A stretch of DNA of 19,559 bases from Aequoribacter sp003520285 (lineage in GTDB: Bacteria; Pseudomonadota; Gammaproteobacteria; Pseudomonadales; Halieaceae), in NCBI GenBank assembly GCA_963966765.1, contig CAXAAR010000036.1, positions 1-19,559 of the forward strand. The letters run 5' to 3'. The notes below the pieces were generated by a model, which was not told where the DNA came from, searched no databases, and worked only from the letters and a program-made list of their open reading frames with translations. The position numbers and the translations under genes were made by a program. Below are positions 1 through 7,600 of this stretch, one piece after another (within the stretch, counting starts at the first letter, position 1; each line of letters opens with the position of its first letter).

Positions 1-474
1 GAGCCAGCTCCTCAAGGTTTTTGCGAGTGCTCTAAGCGGACTCAGATCGAGTTGCCAACCACCCATACAGTTTACGCACCTATCCACATCGCTAGTCACC
101 GCGTATACTTTTTGAGAATCTCGAGCTTATACTTAAACGCCAACAGCCAACCCGAATTTAAGTACCGCAATTTTGAAAAAGGCGAGGTCCTATTAACCGC
201 CAACGAAGCGGTGACAGGCAATAGCACTGTTGAGCTTGTCTTCGATTACGACGGCGTTGGCTGGGCGCGCGGTGGGGAGTTTAGCTTGATCGTAAACGGT
301 AAGACGGTGGCGCAAGATCGAATTGGTCTAACACCACCGGCCTACTTCTCGATCGACGAGACCTTTGATGTGGGGATCGATACCGGCTCACCGGCGGGTG
401 ATTACCCAGCCAACAAACAGGGCTTCCCCTTTGCCGGCGGTGAGTTACAAACGGTCACTATTTCGATTCGATAA
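1..474 (+). CDS. Arylsulfatase, C-terminal part (truncated by window edge)
   Basis: The reading frame is open from the left edge to a TAA at 472-474. From about position 127 on, the translation resembles the C-terminal sandwich region of type I arylsulfatases: an SLYLNANSQPEFKYRNF stretch, then VFDYDG, then FSIDETFDVGIDTGSP, and a final pattern of FPFAGG followed by a beta strand (LQTVTISIR). Family members hydrolyse sulfate esters in the periplasm, but the catalytic Cys/Ser domain would lie upstream and outside the window. The first 40 or so codons (1-125) do not look like the family, where a Gly-rich strand is expected. Either this part is diverged or a frameshift lies there, so the gene may be decayed. 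No good TTG/ATG start is needed because the gene begins outside the window. Confidence 0.6.
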   Translation, partial: EPAPQGFCECSKRTQIELPTTHTVYAPIHIASHRVYFLRISSLYLNANSQPEFKYRNFEKGEVLLTANEAVTGNSTVELVFDYDGVGWARGGEFSLIVNGKTVAQDRIGLTPPAYFSIDETFDVGIDTGSPAGDYPANKQGFPFAGGELQTVTISIR

Positions 475-534
475 AGGCAGCATGAGGGCCCTTACGCTGT
501 ACCAAGGGCCACAACACGCCGTATCAGAGTCATG

Positions 535-699
535 CTATTTCGGGACTTTACGCCAATCGATGTATTTGAAGTTCTGGGTTGATCCTTTCGGTGCATTAAA
601 ACCGGCTTGCACCACTAGCAGCTCCTTTGGATACTGCGACCCAAGCGACACAGATGTCACGGTAAGTCCGTCCGTTTCCCGCGCACCGATGGTGTTTTG
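535..699 (-). pseudogene. Remnant of a beta-propeller (3-)phytase, C-terminal tail only
   Basis: On the minus strand, ending at a TAG at 535-537, about 50 codons read like the end of Bacillus-type beta-propeller phytases: ETDGLTVTSVSLG, then YPKELLVVQAGFN, then QNFKYIDWRKV. The family tail has the same order (S-D/E-TDG, LG..YP.G..V.QDG.N, QNFK..PW). The rest of the roughly 350-residue propeller is absent: upstream of about position 700 the frame runs into the terminator of the receptor gene. The usual Asp of the QDG motif is Ala here, which fits decay. It is therefore a gene remnant, converging on the arylsulfatase tail, and probably marks an old deletion or insertion breakpoint. Recognition is by eye from family knowledge. 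Confidence 0.62.
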
Positions 700-705
700 A
701 TGCGT

Positions 706-725
706 CGCGGATTGCCAAATCCGCG
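706..725. repeat. Short inverted repeat (8-bp stem)
   Basis: CGCGGATT at 706-713 and AATCCGCG at 718-725 form a perfect 8-bp stem with a 4-base loop (GCCA). There is no T-run on either side, so it is not a classic intrinsic terminator. It lies between the phytase remnant and the receptor-gene terminator, close to the suspected breakpoint. Confidence 0.4.
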
Positions 726-744
726 CAGCGGAAACAGAAAAACC

Positions 745-771
745 AAAAAAAAGGCGCTCTAAAAGAGCGCC
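745..771 (-). terminator. Rho-independent terminator of the MFS-TonB receptor operon
   Basis: GGCGCTCT (753-760) and AGAGCGCC (764-771) form a perfect 8-bp GC-rich stem with a 3-base loop. Read on the minus strand, it is followed by eight T residues (A-run at 745-752). It lies about 60 bases past the stop codon of the TonB receptor gene, which ends at 832, so it should close that transcript. Confidence 0.88.
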
Positions 772-831
772 AATAACGATAACCATTGAGGTTATACAAA
801 TCCCCTTATGGGGGTTTGTTCTGGTAAGCCT

Positions 832-3012
832 TTAAAAGCTTTTTGTAAGTGAAACACCCCAGGTGCGCGGTGGATGGTAGAGTTCTACCGAGCCACCGAA
901 GCTACCAACAATAGAATGGCGAATCATCAACTCATCGTTAAGGTTACGCCCCCAAACTGTAAGGTCTAAATCACCCGCCGCATTTTGATATCGCACAAAC
1001 GCGTTGTAGGTCGTATAGCTAGGGACTCCGGACACGCCCACATTTGTCGCTTCCATGAAATAATCAGACGACTTGATATAGGTAAGATTTAGATCCAGCG
1101 TTGCCCCGCCATCCATGGGTACATTGTAGTTTGCTGTAAGCGTCTGCTTTGAATCAGGCGCACGCGCTAAATCATTACCATCGTAAGTACCACCATCGTA
1201 CTTACCATCTAAGCCCGAAATCGCAGCTGTCAAGGTAAGATTCTCACCCAACAAAACGGCGGCATCGATTTCGTAACCATCGACCACAGCATCGGTATTC
1301 TCCGATTGAAGCGTAAAATTCAACAAGCGGAATAACTGCAAATTCTCGACGGACACATCGAAATACGTTGCATTCAAACGAACCCGATCATCAAGAAATT
1401 GGGCCTTGATACCGATTTCTTTGTTCTCCGCATCCTCTGGCTCTAGCGTTCCCTCTGCGCCACCTGCTGCGGTCGACTGTGAGATAAACACGCCGCTCTT
1501 ATAACCCTCCGACCACGTTGCATAGGCCATAATATCGTCAGTAATATCCCACTTTAACGAGACTCGCGCGTTAAATCGGCTCCAATCTTTGCTTAAGCCT
1601 TTTAAGTCGTAACCCACCGCTCCCGTGGCTACGTTAGACAAATACAACTGATCAATTTCTTTTTTGTCTCGTGTGTAACGTCCACCCAAGGTTAGGTCTA
1701 AAGTATCAGTCAGAGAATAAGTCATCTGTCCAAAAATCGCTTGGCTAGTAGAGGTCGCATCTTGCGTCCAAGCCCGATTAAGCAGGGTGCCAGGAGGCAC
1801 GGGGAACGCAGGATATGGCGCTGGCGCGTTCAAGTTAAATAAGATTGGCACATTGGCAAATCGATCAACCGTACCTCTGTACAAATATAAGCCCATAACC
1901 CAGTCGGTTTTGTCGGTGCTATTTGCTAGTCGGAACTCCTGCGTCCACTGATCCGATTCTTCGCCCTCGTTGTCCTCTACACCGATCGTCCCCGGGGGTG
2001 AATCCATGCCACCAAGTTGCTGAAGCCAGGCGTAATCACCGTAGCGATAAGCGGTAATCGAGGTCAGCGACGCCCAATCCAGATCGCGCTGATAGCGCGC
2101 AGAAAACGCATGCATATCTCGATCTGCAAATTGCTTTAGTTTCATGCCGCAGACCCTTGGATCTTCGACGCCCTCCGCCGCCACGGCTTCAAGCTGCAAA
2201 GGAATGTAGGCACCACCATAGTTTTGATCGGGCTTAAAGAAAGAAGTCGAATTACGACACAGTCCATTGTTATCATCTTTGGAATACTCGGCCGACAGCA
2301 GTAGCTCAGATTTATCATCGAGATCCACCAAAAGCTGACCACGGATACTGATATTGTTGGCGTCATCCAACTCTTGCCCATTGTCGTTATTCTTCGCATA
2401 ACCGCCCCGGTCAAGCATGCTCACCGTTAATTTACCTGCGACGGTATCGCTCAAGGGACCACTCACGTAGCCCTGCAGTTGCATCAAATCGAAGTCACCC
2501 AGCGTTACACCCACTTTAGCCTCCATTTCCTCGGTATTCGGGCGCTTGGTGTAAATGCTCACCGCGCCACCGGTGACGTTACGGCCGTAGAGCGTACCTT
2601 GAGGACCACGCAAGATTTCAATCCGCTCTAAATCAAACAGCTCGAATGCAGAGCCCCCGGAACGGCCAATATAGACCTCATCCACGAACACGCTTACCGT
2701 TGGATCGGCCGCTGCAGAATCCAAAGTCGAACCAATACCTCGCAAATAAAGTTGTGGCTCACCAATATTAAACTTTGTCACCGTAAAATTTGGGGTGCGT
2801 GTCGCAATATCATTCAAATCCGTAATTTCAGCAGGATTAATGCTATCTGCACTAATGGTCGTCAGAGCGAGCGGAACCTCTTGCGCGCTCTCACTGCGTT
2901 TTTCGGCTGTAACAATTACTTCCTCTAATGTCGCAGAATGCGCAAGCTGAATGCCATTCAAGCCCGCGACGGCCGCGCACAGCACACCCAATTTCGTTCG
3001 ATATTTTTGCAT
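832..3012 (-). CDS. TonB-dependent outer-membrane receptor
   Basis: The 726-residue protein has a signal peptide (basic MQKYRTK, hydrophobic stretch, cleavage around AHSA, residue 26). A TonB-box-like segment, TLEEVIVTAEKR, follows directly. The plug domain covers about 40-150, with the hallmark LRGPQGTLYGRNVTGGAVSI. The rest is a 22-strand beta-barrel type sequence ending in an aromatic residue (SLTKSF), as outer-membrane barrels do. There is no N-terminal STN signalling domain, so it is a transporter rather than a transducer. It would take up a bulky or scarce ligand with energy from TonB-ExbB-ExbD. The start is supported by AGGAG 9 bases upstream of the ATG. It follows the MFS gene by 38 bases in the same direction and shares its promoter. 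The ligand cannot be read from sequence; context suggests the substrate of the adjacent oxygenase pathway rather than iron. Confidence 0.93.
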   Translation of the reverse strand: MQKYRTKLGVLCAAVAGLNGIQLAHSATLEEVIVTAEKRSESAQEVPLALTTISADSINPAEITDLNDIATRTPNFTVTKFNIGEPQLYLRGIGSTLDSAAADPTVSVFVDEVYIGRSGGSAFELFDLERIEILRGPQGTLYGRNVTGGAVSIYTKRPNTEEMEAKVGVTLGDFDLMQLQGYVSGPLSDTVAGKLTVSMLDRGGYAKNNDNGQELDDANNISIRGQLLVDLDDKSELLLSAEYSKDDNNGLCRNSTSFFKPDQNYGGAYIPLQLEAVAAEGVEDPRVCGMKLKQFADRDMHAFSARYQRDLDWASLTSITAYRYGDYAWLQQLGGMDSPPGTIGVEDNEGEESDQWTQEFRLANSTDKTDWVMGLYLYRGTVDRFANVPILFNLNAPAPYPAFPVPPGTLLNRAWTQDATSTSQAIFGQMTYSLTDTLDLTLGGRYTRDKKEIDQLYLSNVATGAVGYDLKGLSKDWSRFNARVSLKWDITDDIMAYATWSEGYKSGVFISQSTAAGGAEGTLEPEDAENKEIGIKAQFLDDRVRLNATYFDVSVENLQLFRLLNFTLQSENTDAVVDGYEIDAAVLLGENLTLTAAISGLDGKYDGGTYDGNDLARAPDSKQTLTANYNVPMDGGATLDLNLTYIKSSDYFMEATNVGVSGVPSYTTYNAFVRYQNAAGDLDLTVWGRNLNDELMIRHSIVGSFGGSVELYHPPRTWGVSLTKSF

Positions 3013-3058
3013 GGTTACTTGCTCCTATTTATGGTTTTAACTATCACGTAAAAGTTGC

Positions 3059-4420
3059 TTAAGCTGCTACGTCAATTGCGAAATCGTGGCGACGCCACAA
3101 CAGCAACCAAGTAGCAACCGGCATGGTGATTAGGGCAACTAACTCCAGGCTGTTGCCGATATACTGCGGCCCCCCAAAGTAGTAATCACTGAACAAAGCG
3201 ACAAGCAACGGCCCCACTCCAAGGCCCAATAAGTTGCCAACTAACATATAAAAGGCAGACGCTTGACCACGAAACCGTGCCGGCGTAATGGTTTGAAGCG
3301 ATGCGGCGTTGATCCCAGAGGGGAACGCCATAAAAAAGACGCATACAGCAGCGAAGACAAGTGCGACTTCACTGTTTGGACCGTTGACCACACCCAAGCC
3401 ACCAATTAACAGACCCACGGTAGAAGCCGCACCGCAAAGCAGATGAGCATCGCGCGTCCCGCGTGCAAGCATTTGTTGTGAAATAAAGCCCCCACTCAAA
3501 ATCGCGATGGGTCCAACAGTCAACAGCAGGCTTCCTAACGCCAACCCCGCCTGACTCGCACTCCAGTCATAATGTCGCATAAAGAAGACAGGCACCCAGG
3601 CGGTTACCGCGTAGGCAAACATCATGTGCAAGCCAAAACCTAAGTTGTGCGACAGATAGGAAGCTAGGTGCCCACGATAGTATTTAACAAACTCCTTAAA
3701 GCTTGCCTCGCTGTGTTGCGATTCTGACGCACGTAGCGCAGGCTCGTCATAAACCCCTCGTGCGGGCTCTTGCACCACAAAGCAAATAATCAGGGCCAGT
3801 GCAATGCCTGGCAATCCCACAATTAAGAAAGCAAGCTGCCAGCTGCGCAGTTGGCCGACCAGTGGCAAGGCCATTTCCGGCAACGCCTCTAACACACCGA
3901 TTAAATGGCCACCAAAAATAAAAGCGCATCCTGTCCCCAAGTAGATCCCCATCCCATAGATAGACAAAGCAACGGCACGTCGCTTGGGTTCATATAAGTC
4001 AGAAACAATGCTGAACGTCCCTGGAGATAGCCCCGCCTCTCCAATGCCAACCAGCATGCGGGAGATAAATAGTTGGGCGAAATTCTTAGCGATACCGCAC
4101 AATGCGGTTGCAAGAGACCACAGTACGATCGAGTAGACGATGATATTACGTCGATTATGGCTGTCGACTAAGCGCCCTACAACAAGTCCAAAAATTGTGT
4201 AGAACAGCGCAAAGGCCGTACCGTGTAACAGCGAAAATAAAGTGTCGTTGATTTGCAGATCGCGCTGCATTGGTTCGATCATCAGCACCAAAATCTGTCG
4301 ATCAAGGAATGACAGCAAATAAGCAATCATCAGCAACGAGACGACCATGAGTTTGTACAAGTCACTCGTAGCTGCTTCGCTCACCTTACCCATATCTGAG
4401 TCGACGCTTTGATCCGACAT
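3059..4420 (-). CDS. MFS transporter, spinster-like family
   Basis: The protein has about 453 residues and 12 predicted membrane segments. Helix 1 (YKLMVVSLLMIAYLLSFLDRQ) ends in the FLDRQ motif typical of spinster-like major facilitators, and motif A of loop 2-3 appears as GRLVDSHNRRNI. Helices 4-5 carry SRMLVGIGEAGLSPG and the loop SDLYEPKRRAVALS. These proteins move small organic solutes across the inner membrane using the proton gradient. An ATG six bases upstream (4426) is possible, but AGG at 4427-4429 sits directly against it, while it is six bases from the ATG at 4420, so the shorter start is preferred. The gene leads the operon with the TonB receptor, suggesting the pair carries one ligand through both membranes. 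Confidence 0.9.
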   Translation of the reverse strand: MSDQSVDSDMGKVSEAATSDLYKLMVVSLLMIAYLLSFLDRQILVLMIEPMQRDLQINDTLFSLLHGTAFALFYTIFGLVVGRLVDSHNRRNIIVYSIVLWSLATALCGIAKNFAQLFISRMLVGIGEAGLSPGTFSIVSDLYEPKRRAVALSIYGMGIYLGTGCAFIFGGHLIGVLEALPEMALPLVGQLRSWQLAFLIVGLPGIALALIICFVVQEPARGVYDEPALRASESQHSEASFKEFVKYYRGHLASYLSHNLGFGLHMMFAYAVTAWVPVFFMRHYDWSASQAGLALGSLLLTVGPIAILSGGFISQQMLARGTRDAHLLCGAASTVGLLIGGLGVVNGPNSEVALVFAAVCVFFMAFPSGINAASLQTITPARFRGQASAFYMLVGNLLGLGVGPLLVALFSDYYFGGPQYIGNSLELVALITMPVATWLLLWRRHDFAIDVAA

Positions 4421-4490
4421 AACCATCCTGTAGCGTTTTTATTATGGGCGCTTTTATGAGTACGCGCGCCTCGTTATCACTGTGTAACTA

Positions 4491-4519
4491 TTTATATATT
4501 CGTATTGAAGCGATTGCAA
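4491..4519 (-). promoter_or_regulatory. Candidate sigma70 promoter of the MFS-receptor operon
   Basis: On the minus strand TTGCAA (4514-4519) and TATAAA (4491-4496) are separated by 17 bases. The -10 box matches five of six consensus bases and the -35 box four of six. Transcription would start near 4484, leaving a leader of about 60 bases. The CTTCAATA motif lies inside the spacer. Confidence 0.5.
4497..4510 (-). promoter_or_regulatory. CTTCAATA motif, copy A (MFS-receptor promoter)
   Basis: The minus strand reads CTTCAATACGAATA. The first eight bases are identical in four promoter regions of this window, and the six-base A-rich tail is similar (CGAATA, AAAATA, GAAATA, AAAAAA). This copy fills the -35/-10 spacer of the MFS promoter, a position where a bound protein would block RNA polymerase. 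Its role as an operator is inferred. Confidence 0.55.
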
Positions 4520-4563
4520 ATCAATTTTATAAAAAAACTAAATATTCGGACTTGAACAATCAC

Positions 4564-4579
4564 TGAAGACTAAACTTCA
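4564..4579. repeat. Inverted repeat TGAAG-N6-CTTCA
   Basis: TGAAG (4564-4568) and CTTCA (4575-4579) form a perfect 5-bp inverted repeat with a six-base spacer. CTTCA is the core of the CTTCAATA motif found in the locus promoters, so this may be a further, symmetric binding site. The short arms make chance a serious alternative. Confidence 0.35.
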
Positions 4580-4610
4580 AGCAGGAACAAACGAGAAGAT
4601 AAGAGAAAAA

Positions 4611-4636
4611 ATGATAATCAACCTAATGATTATTAT
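4611..4636. promoter_or_regulatory. 26-base imperfect palindrome, candidate operator
   Basis: ATGATAATCA (4611-4620) and TGATTATTAT (4627-4636) are inverted repeats matching in 9 of 10 positions around a six-base centre. The size and symmetry suit a dimeric repressor. The right half also resembles a weak Fur box (TAATGATTATTATAA, about 11 of 14 positions of the 7-1-7 consensus), which would be relevant for a TonB receptor and an iron enzyme, but the AT-rich background weakens this. Confidence 0.42.
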
Positions 4637-4742
4637 AAATAATGTTTGGAACCGACAGCTTCACATAGATAAAAATTGTTATGTAAAAATATTTTTATTA
4701 AGCCGTGGTACTCGACCCTCTAACTGATCCAACAAGCATAAA

Positions 4743-4772
4743 TTGACATTATATTTTTATTGAAGTTATTAT
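4743..4772 (+). promoter_or_regulatory. Sigma70 promoter of the carotenoid oxygenase gene
   Basis: A perfect -35 box TTGACA (4743-4748) and a five-of-six -10 box TATTAT (4767-4772) are separated by 18 bases. Transcription would start near 4779, about 20 bases before the ATG. The ribosome site AAAGGAAG (4787-4794) lies at a normal distance from the ATG at 4800. Confidence 0.65.
4752..4765 (-). promoter_or_regulatory. CTTCAATA motif, copy B (oxygenase promoter)
   Basis: The minus strand reads CTTCAATAAAAATA. It occupies the spacer between the -35 and -10 boxes of the oxygenase promoter, in the opposite orientation to transcription. The match to copy D extends one base upstream (ACTTCAATA) and into the A-run downstream. 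The location suggests repression by competition with RNA polymerase. Confidence 0.55.
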
Positions 4773-4799
4773 CGGACGAATCGCAGAAAGGAAGCATAT

Positions 4800-6290
4800 A
4801 TGCCCATCGTAAGGCTCGAAAAACAGTTACACCTGAGAGCGCATGAGGCAGGGAATGAATACCTGCACAGCCCAGCACACGGTCCAGTAGATTTTGAAAT
4901 TACGGCAATTGATTTAGATTCCGATGGCGAAATCCCCAAGGATTTAGACGGGATCTACATACGCAACGGCCACAATCCTCTCTTTCAGCCCCCTTCGGGC
5001 CGCTACCACTGGTTTGATGGTGACGGCATGGTTCACGCAACCACCTTTGCTGACGGCAAGGCAACGTATCGGAACCGCATGGTGATGACAGCGGGATTAA
5101 TGAATGAGATGGAGGCAGGCAAAGGTCTTTACCCCAGCTTACGAGACGGATTCGCCGCCGAAGAAGGTTTAAAAAATAGCTCCGGCACCGACGTGGTACT
5201 TCACAACGGGGAATTCAAAACAATGTTTTCTCGCTGCGGCCAACCCTACCGACTCGACCCCGACAACCTGCACACCCTAGGACCCGATGACTTTAACGGA
5301 GACTGGAGTGAAGGCGTATCCGCGCACTCTAAAGTCGACGAGCGCACAGGCGAATTCATCTTTTTTAACTACAGCTTTAACACAAGGCCCTACATGCAAT
5401 ATGGGGTGGTAAGCGCGGACAATGAAGTAAAACATGCCGTTGAAATAGAACTCCCCGGACCACGCCTTCCTCACGACTCGTGGATAACCGAGAACTTCAC
5501 GATCCTGCACGATTTACCCTTATTTTGGAATCAAGAACTACTTAAACAAGGTAAGAAGAAACTGACGTTACACGAACTACCGACGCGCTTTGGTGTTATC
5601 CCACGCTATGGCAACAACGCCGATATCAAGTGGTTTGAGGCAGAACCCACTTACATTCTTCACACCGTTAATGCGTGGGAAGAAGGTGATGAGATTATTG
5701 CCTATGCCTTCAAACAGCTCACACCCTGCCCAGATATACCCAGAGACACGCCATCGGCCAAAGTGCAAAACTATTTCCTGTCGTTTTTGTACATGCAGCC
5801 TCGTCTCACTGAATATCGTTTTAACTTGAAAACAGGAAAAACGAGCGAACGGGTTGTCGATGATGCCAATGCAGAAATGCCCGGCATGAACTACCGCTAC
5901 CTGGGAAAAAAAAGTCGCTATTCCTACAACACCTACGCGGCCGAACTTCCATACTTTTTAATGGCAGGCATCCAAAAGTGGGACTACCTGAGCAACACAG
6001 AAGTCGACAGCTATCGTCTTTCAAAAGGGAAGTTTATGGGACAACCAGTCTTTGCAGGAAAACTTGGTAGCGCGCGCGAGGATGACGGTTATTTACTCGC
6101 CTACATTACCGACATTGATGGAGCCGATGGAGAAATTTATATTTGGGCGGGGGAATGCATTGGCGACGGGCCGATCTGCAAAGTAAAAATCCCCGTGCGC
6201 CTGCCCGGGGGCTCTCACGCCTATTGGGGCCATGGTCAAGACATTCGCGACGCACAAGCACGACGCCTTCAAACCCGCTGGTCACCATAA
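4800..6290 (+). CDS. Carotenoid oxygenase (RPE65/CCD family)
   Basis: The 496-residue length is normal for the family. These seven-bladed propeller enzymes hold non-haem Fe(II) with four histidines and split a C=C bond with O2, giving two carbonyl products. The expected ligands are His176 (SAHSKVD), His225 (LPHDSW), His288 (ILHTVNAWEE) and His473 (GGSHAYW). The N-terminal signature IRNGHNP...YHWFDGDGMVH (55-79) is also typical. No signal peptide is seen, so it is cytoplasmic. By my alignment the Tyr and Lys that bind the phenol of lignostilbene dioxygenases are replaced by Met and Phe (near 94 and 143), which favours carotenoid, apocarotenoid or other polyene substrates. It is followed after 12 bases by the thiolase gene and probably co-transcribed. 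The start has a strong ribosome site, AAAGGAAG. Confidence 0.92.
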   Translation: MPIVRLEKQLHLRAHEAGNEYLHSPAHGPVDFEITAIDLDSDGEIPKDLDGIYIRNGHNPLFQPPSGRYHWFDGDGMVHATTFADGKATYRNRMVMTAGLMNEMEAGKGLYPSLRDGFAAEEGLKNSSGTDVVLHNGEFKTMFSRCGQPYRLDPDNLHTLGPDDFNGDWSEGVSAHSKVDERTGEFIFFNYSFNTRPYMQYGVVSADNEVKHAVEIELPGPRLPHDSWITENFTILHDLPLFWNQELLKQGKKKLTLHELPTRFGVIPRYGNNADIKWFEAEPTYILHTVNAWEEGDEIIAYAFKQLTPCPDIPRDTPSAKVQNYFLSFLYMQPRLTEYRFNLKTGKTSERVVDDANAEMPGMNYRYLGKKSRYSYNTYAAELPYFLMAGIQKWDYLSNTEVDSYRLSKGKFMGQPVFAGKLGSAREDDGYLLAYITDIDGADGEIYIWAGECIGDGPICKVKIPVRLPGGSHAYWGHGQDIRDAQARRLQTRWSP

Positions 6291-6302
6291 CCGGGCAATA
6301 TC

Positions 6303-7505
6303 ATGAACATCTTTATTCTAGAGGCAATTCGAACACCCCGCGGCAAAGCCAAAGCCGATGGCGCGCTTCACCCGATCCTACCAGCAAAACTACTGGGCAA
6401 ACTTTATCAAGAACTTGACCGCCGCACGGACATCAAACAACACCATGTAGATGAAGTGTTCACAGGCTGCGTCACTCCAATTGGAGACCAGGGCGGGAAT
6501 ATCGGTCATGTTGCAATGCGTATGGCGGACATCAATTGTCACAACACCGGCACCACTCTAACTAGCTTCTGCTCATCGAGCCTGAGCACTTTGAGCTTAG
6601 CTCGTAGCCGCTTGCTTGCGGGCGAAGGTAATTTATACATCTCGGCCGGCATCGAAAGCATGTCGCGAGCACCACTGATGTCTGACAAGCCCTACGGCTT
6701 CATAGACCCGGAAGCAAGCCAAACCATCCCGGCCATGCCCAACCCTCTGATCGCTGACATCATCGCAACCCGGAACGGCTATACACGCGAACAACTCGAC
6801 ATCTACGCGCTCAACAGTCACCGAAAAGCTGCCCGTGCAACTGAGACAGGTCGATTCAATCGCTCACTAATCCCGATTAAAACAGACCAAGGCCACGTTT
6901 TGCTCGATCACGACGAGATCATCAGAGGACAGACAACGCTCGAAAAACTTGCAGCGCTACCCACACTGTTTGGCGAACGCGGCATCAACGGCTTCGAACG
7001 AGTGCTAGCGCAACACTTCCCCGACATCACTACCGTCAATCACGTCCATCATGCAGGAAACGCCCCCGGCATGGTCGACGGAGCATCAATGGTATTGCTC
7101 GGGACTGTTGATAGCGCAAATAAATTGGGAATCAAGCCCCGCGCTCGCCTAGTAGACATAAGCACGCGCTCTGCACCAACACACTTGGGATTGGCTGGCG
7201 CCGCCGCTGCTGCGCGGCACTTGCTGGAAAGAAATAAGCTAACTACCGCTGATGTTGACCTGTGGGAATTCAATGAAGGCTTCGCCGCTATCGCCTGCGA
7301 TTTTCGTGACCAACTCAAAATACCAGAGGATCGACTTAACGTGAATGGTAGCGGCATTGCCATGGGTCACGCCATGGGTGCAACGGGTGGCAACGTCATC
7401 AGCATCCTTTGTGATGAGCTTGAGCGACAGAGTTTAAAGCGAGGGGTGGTCGCTATCTCAGGCGCGATGGGCGCCGGGGCAGCCGTTTTAATTGAGCGAG
7501 AATAG
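6303..7505 (+). CDS. Thiolase family acyltransferase with Ser for the second catalytic Cys
   Basis: The 400-residue protein has the layout of degradative acetyl-CoA acyltransferases. The nucleophile is Cys90 (TSFCSSSLSTL), followed by the family segment AGIESMSRAPL. NEGFAA matches the usual NEAFAA, and His356 sits in GSGIAMGHAMGATGG. The C-terminal cysteine that acts as acid/base (MCIG.GQG in FadA) is Ser386 here (ISGAMGAGAA). Family members cleave 3-oxoacyl-CoA to acetyl-CoA and a shortened acyl-CoA; with Ser at this place the rate or the reaction may differ. It lies 12 bases after the oxygenase gene and likely shares its transcript. A beta-oxidation-like step on the cleavage product is the natural reading; a non-thiolytic condensing or hydrolytic role is possible. 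Confidence 0.88.
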   Translation: MNIFILEAIRTPRGKAKADGALHPILPAKLLGKLYQELDRRTDIKQHHVDEVFTGCVTPIGDQGGNIGHVAMRMADINCHNTGTTLTSFCSSSLSTLSLARSRLLAGEGNLYISAGIESMSRAPLMSDKPYGFIDPEASQTIPAMPNPLIADIIATRNGYTREQLDIYALNSHRKAARATETGRFNRSLIPIKTDQGHVLLDHDEIIRGQTTLEKLAALPTLFGERGINGFERVLAQHFPDITTVNHVHHAGNAPGMVDGASMVLLGTVDSANKLGIKPRARLVDISTRSAPTHLGLAGAAAAARHLLERNKLTTADVDLWEFNEGFAAIACDFRDQLKIPEDRLNVNGSGIAMGHAMGATGGNVISILCDELERQSLKRGVVAISGAMGAGAAVLIERE

Positions 7506-7530
7506 GTATAGCCACCGATATAAATACTCA

Positions 7531-7544
7531 CTTCAATAGAAATA
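7531..7544 (+). promoter_or_regulatory. CTTCAATA motif, copy C (upstream of the HxlR regulator)
   Basis: The plus strand reads CTTCAATAGAAATA, in the 95-base gap between the thiolase and regulator genes. A TATAAA hexamer (7519-7524) lies six bases upstream, the same spacing as between the -10 box and copy D. The copy is also about 70 bases ahead of the regulator start, compatible with autoregulation. A direct repeat AAATACT (7522-7528 and 7540-7546) overlaps it with an 18-base period. Confidence 0.52.
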
Positions 7545-7585
7545 CTAAATAGCGCCTTGTGAAATGAAATAACAATCAAGGTTCA

Positions 7586-7594
7586 TGGTACAAT
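7586..7594 (+). promoter_or_regulatory. Extended -10 promoter giving a probable leaderless mRNA
   Basis: TGG followed by TACAAT (7589-7594) is an extended -10 element with five of six consensus bases, and no good -35 box stands upstream. The expected transcription start, six or seven bases later, falls at about 7601, exactly the A of the regulator's ATG. No Shine-Dalgarno sequence precedes that ATG, so translation from a leaderless transcript is likely. Confidence 0.5.
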
Positions 7595-7600
7595 TTCGTC

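Larger units (their letters stand above)
4427..4799. promoter_or_regulatory. AT-rich divergent regulatory region
   Basis: This stretch of 373 bases without a gene separates the minus-strand MFS-receptor operon from the plus-strand oxygenase gene. It is markedly richer in A+T than the flanking coding DNA. It holds a candidate promoter for each direction, two copies of the CTTCAATA motif, a TGAAG-N6-CTTCA inverted repeat (4564-4579) and a 26-base imperfect palindrome (4611-4636). I see no RNA gene or small open frame with a convincing start in it. Confidence 0.75.

Noticed and set aside
7557..7594. TTGTGA as a -35 box for the regulator promoter.
   Set aside because: The distance to TACAAT is 26 bases, too long for a sigma70 spacer; the extended -10 explains the promoter better.
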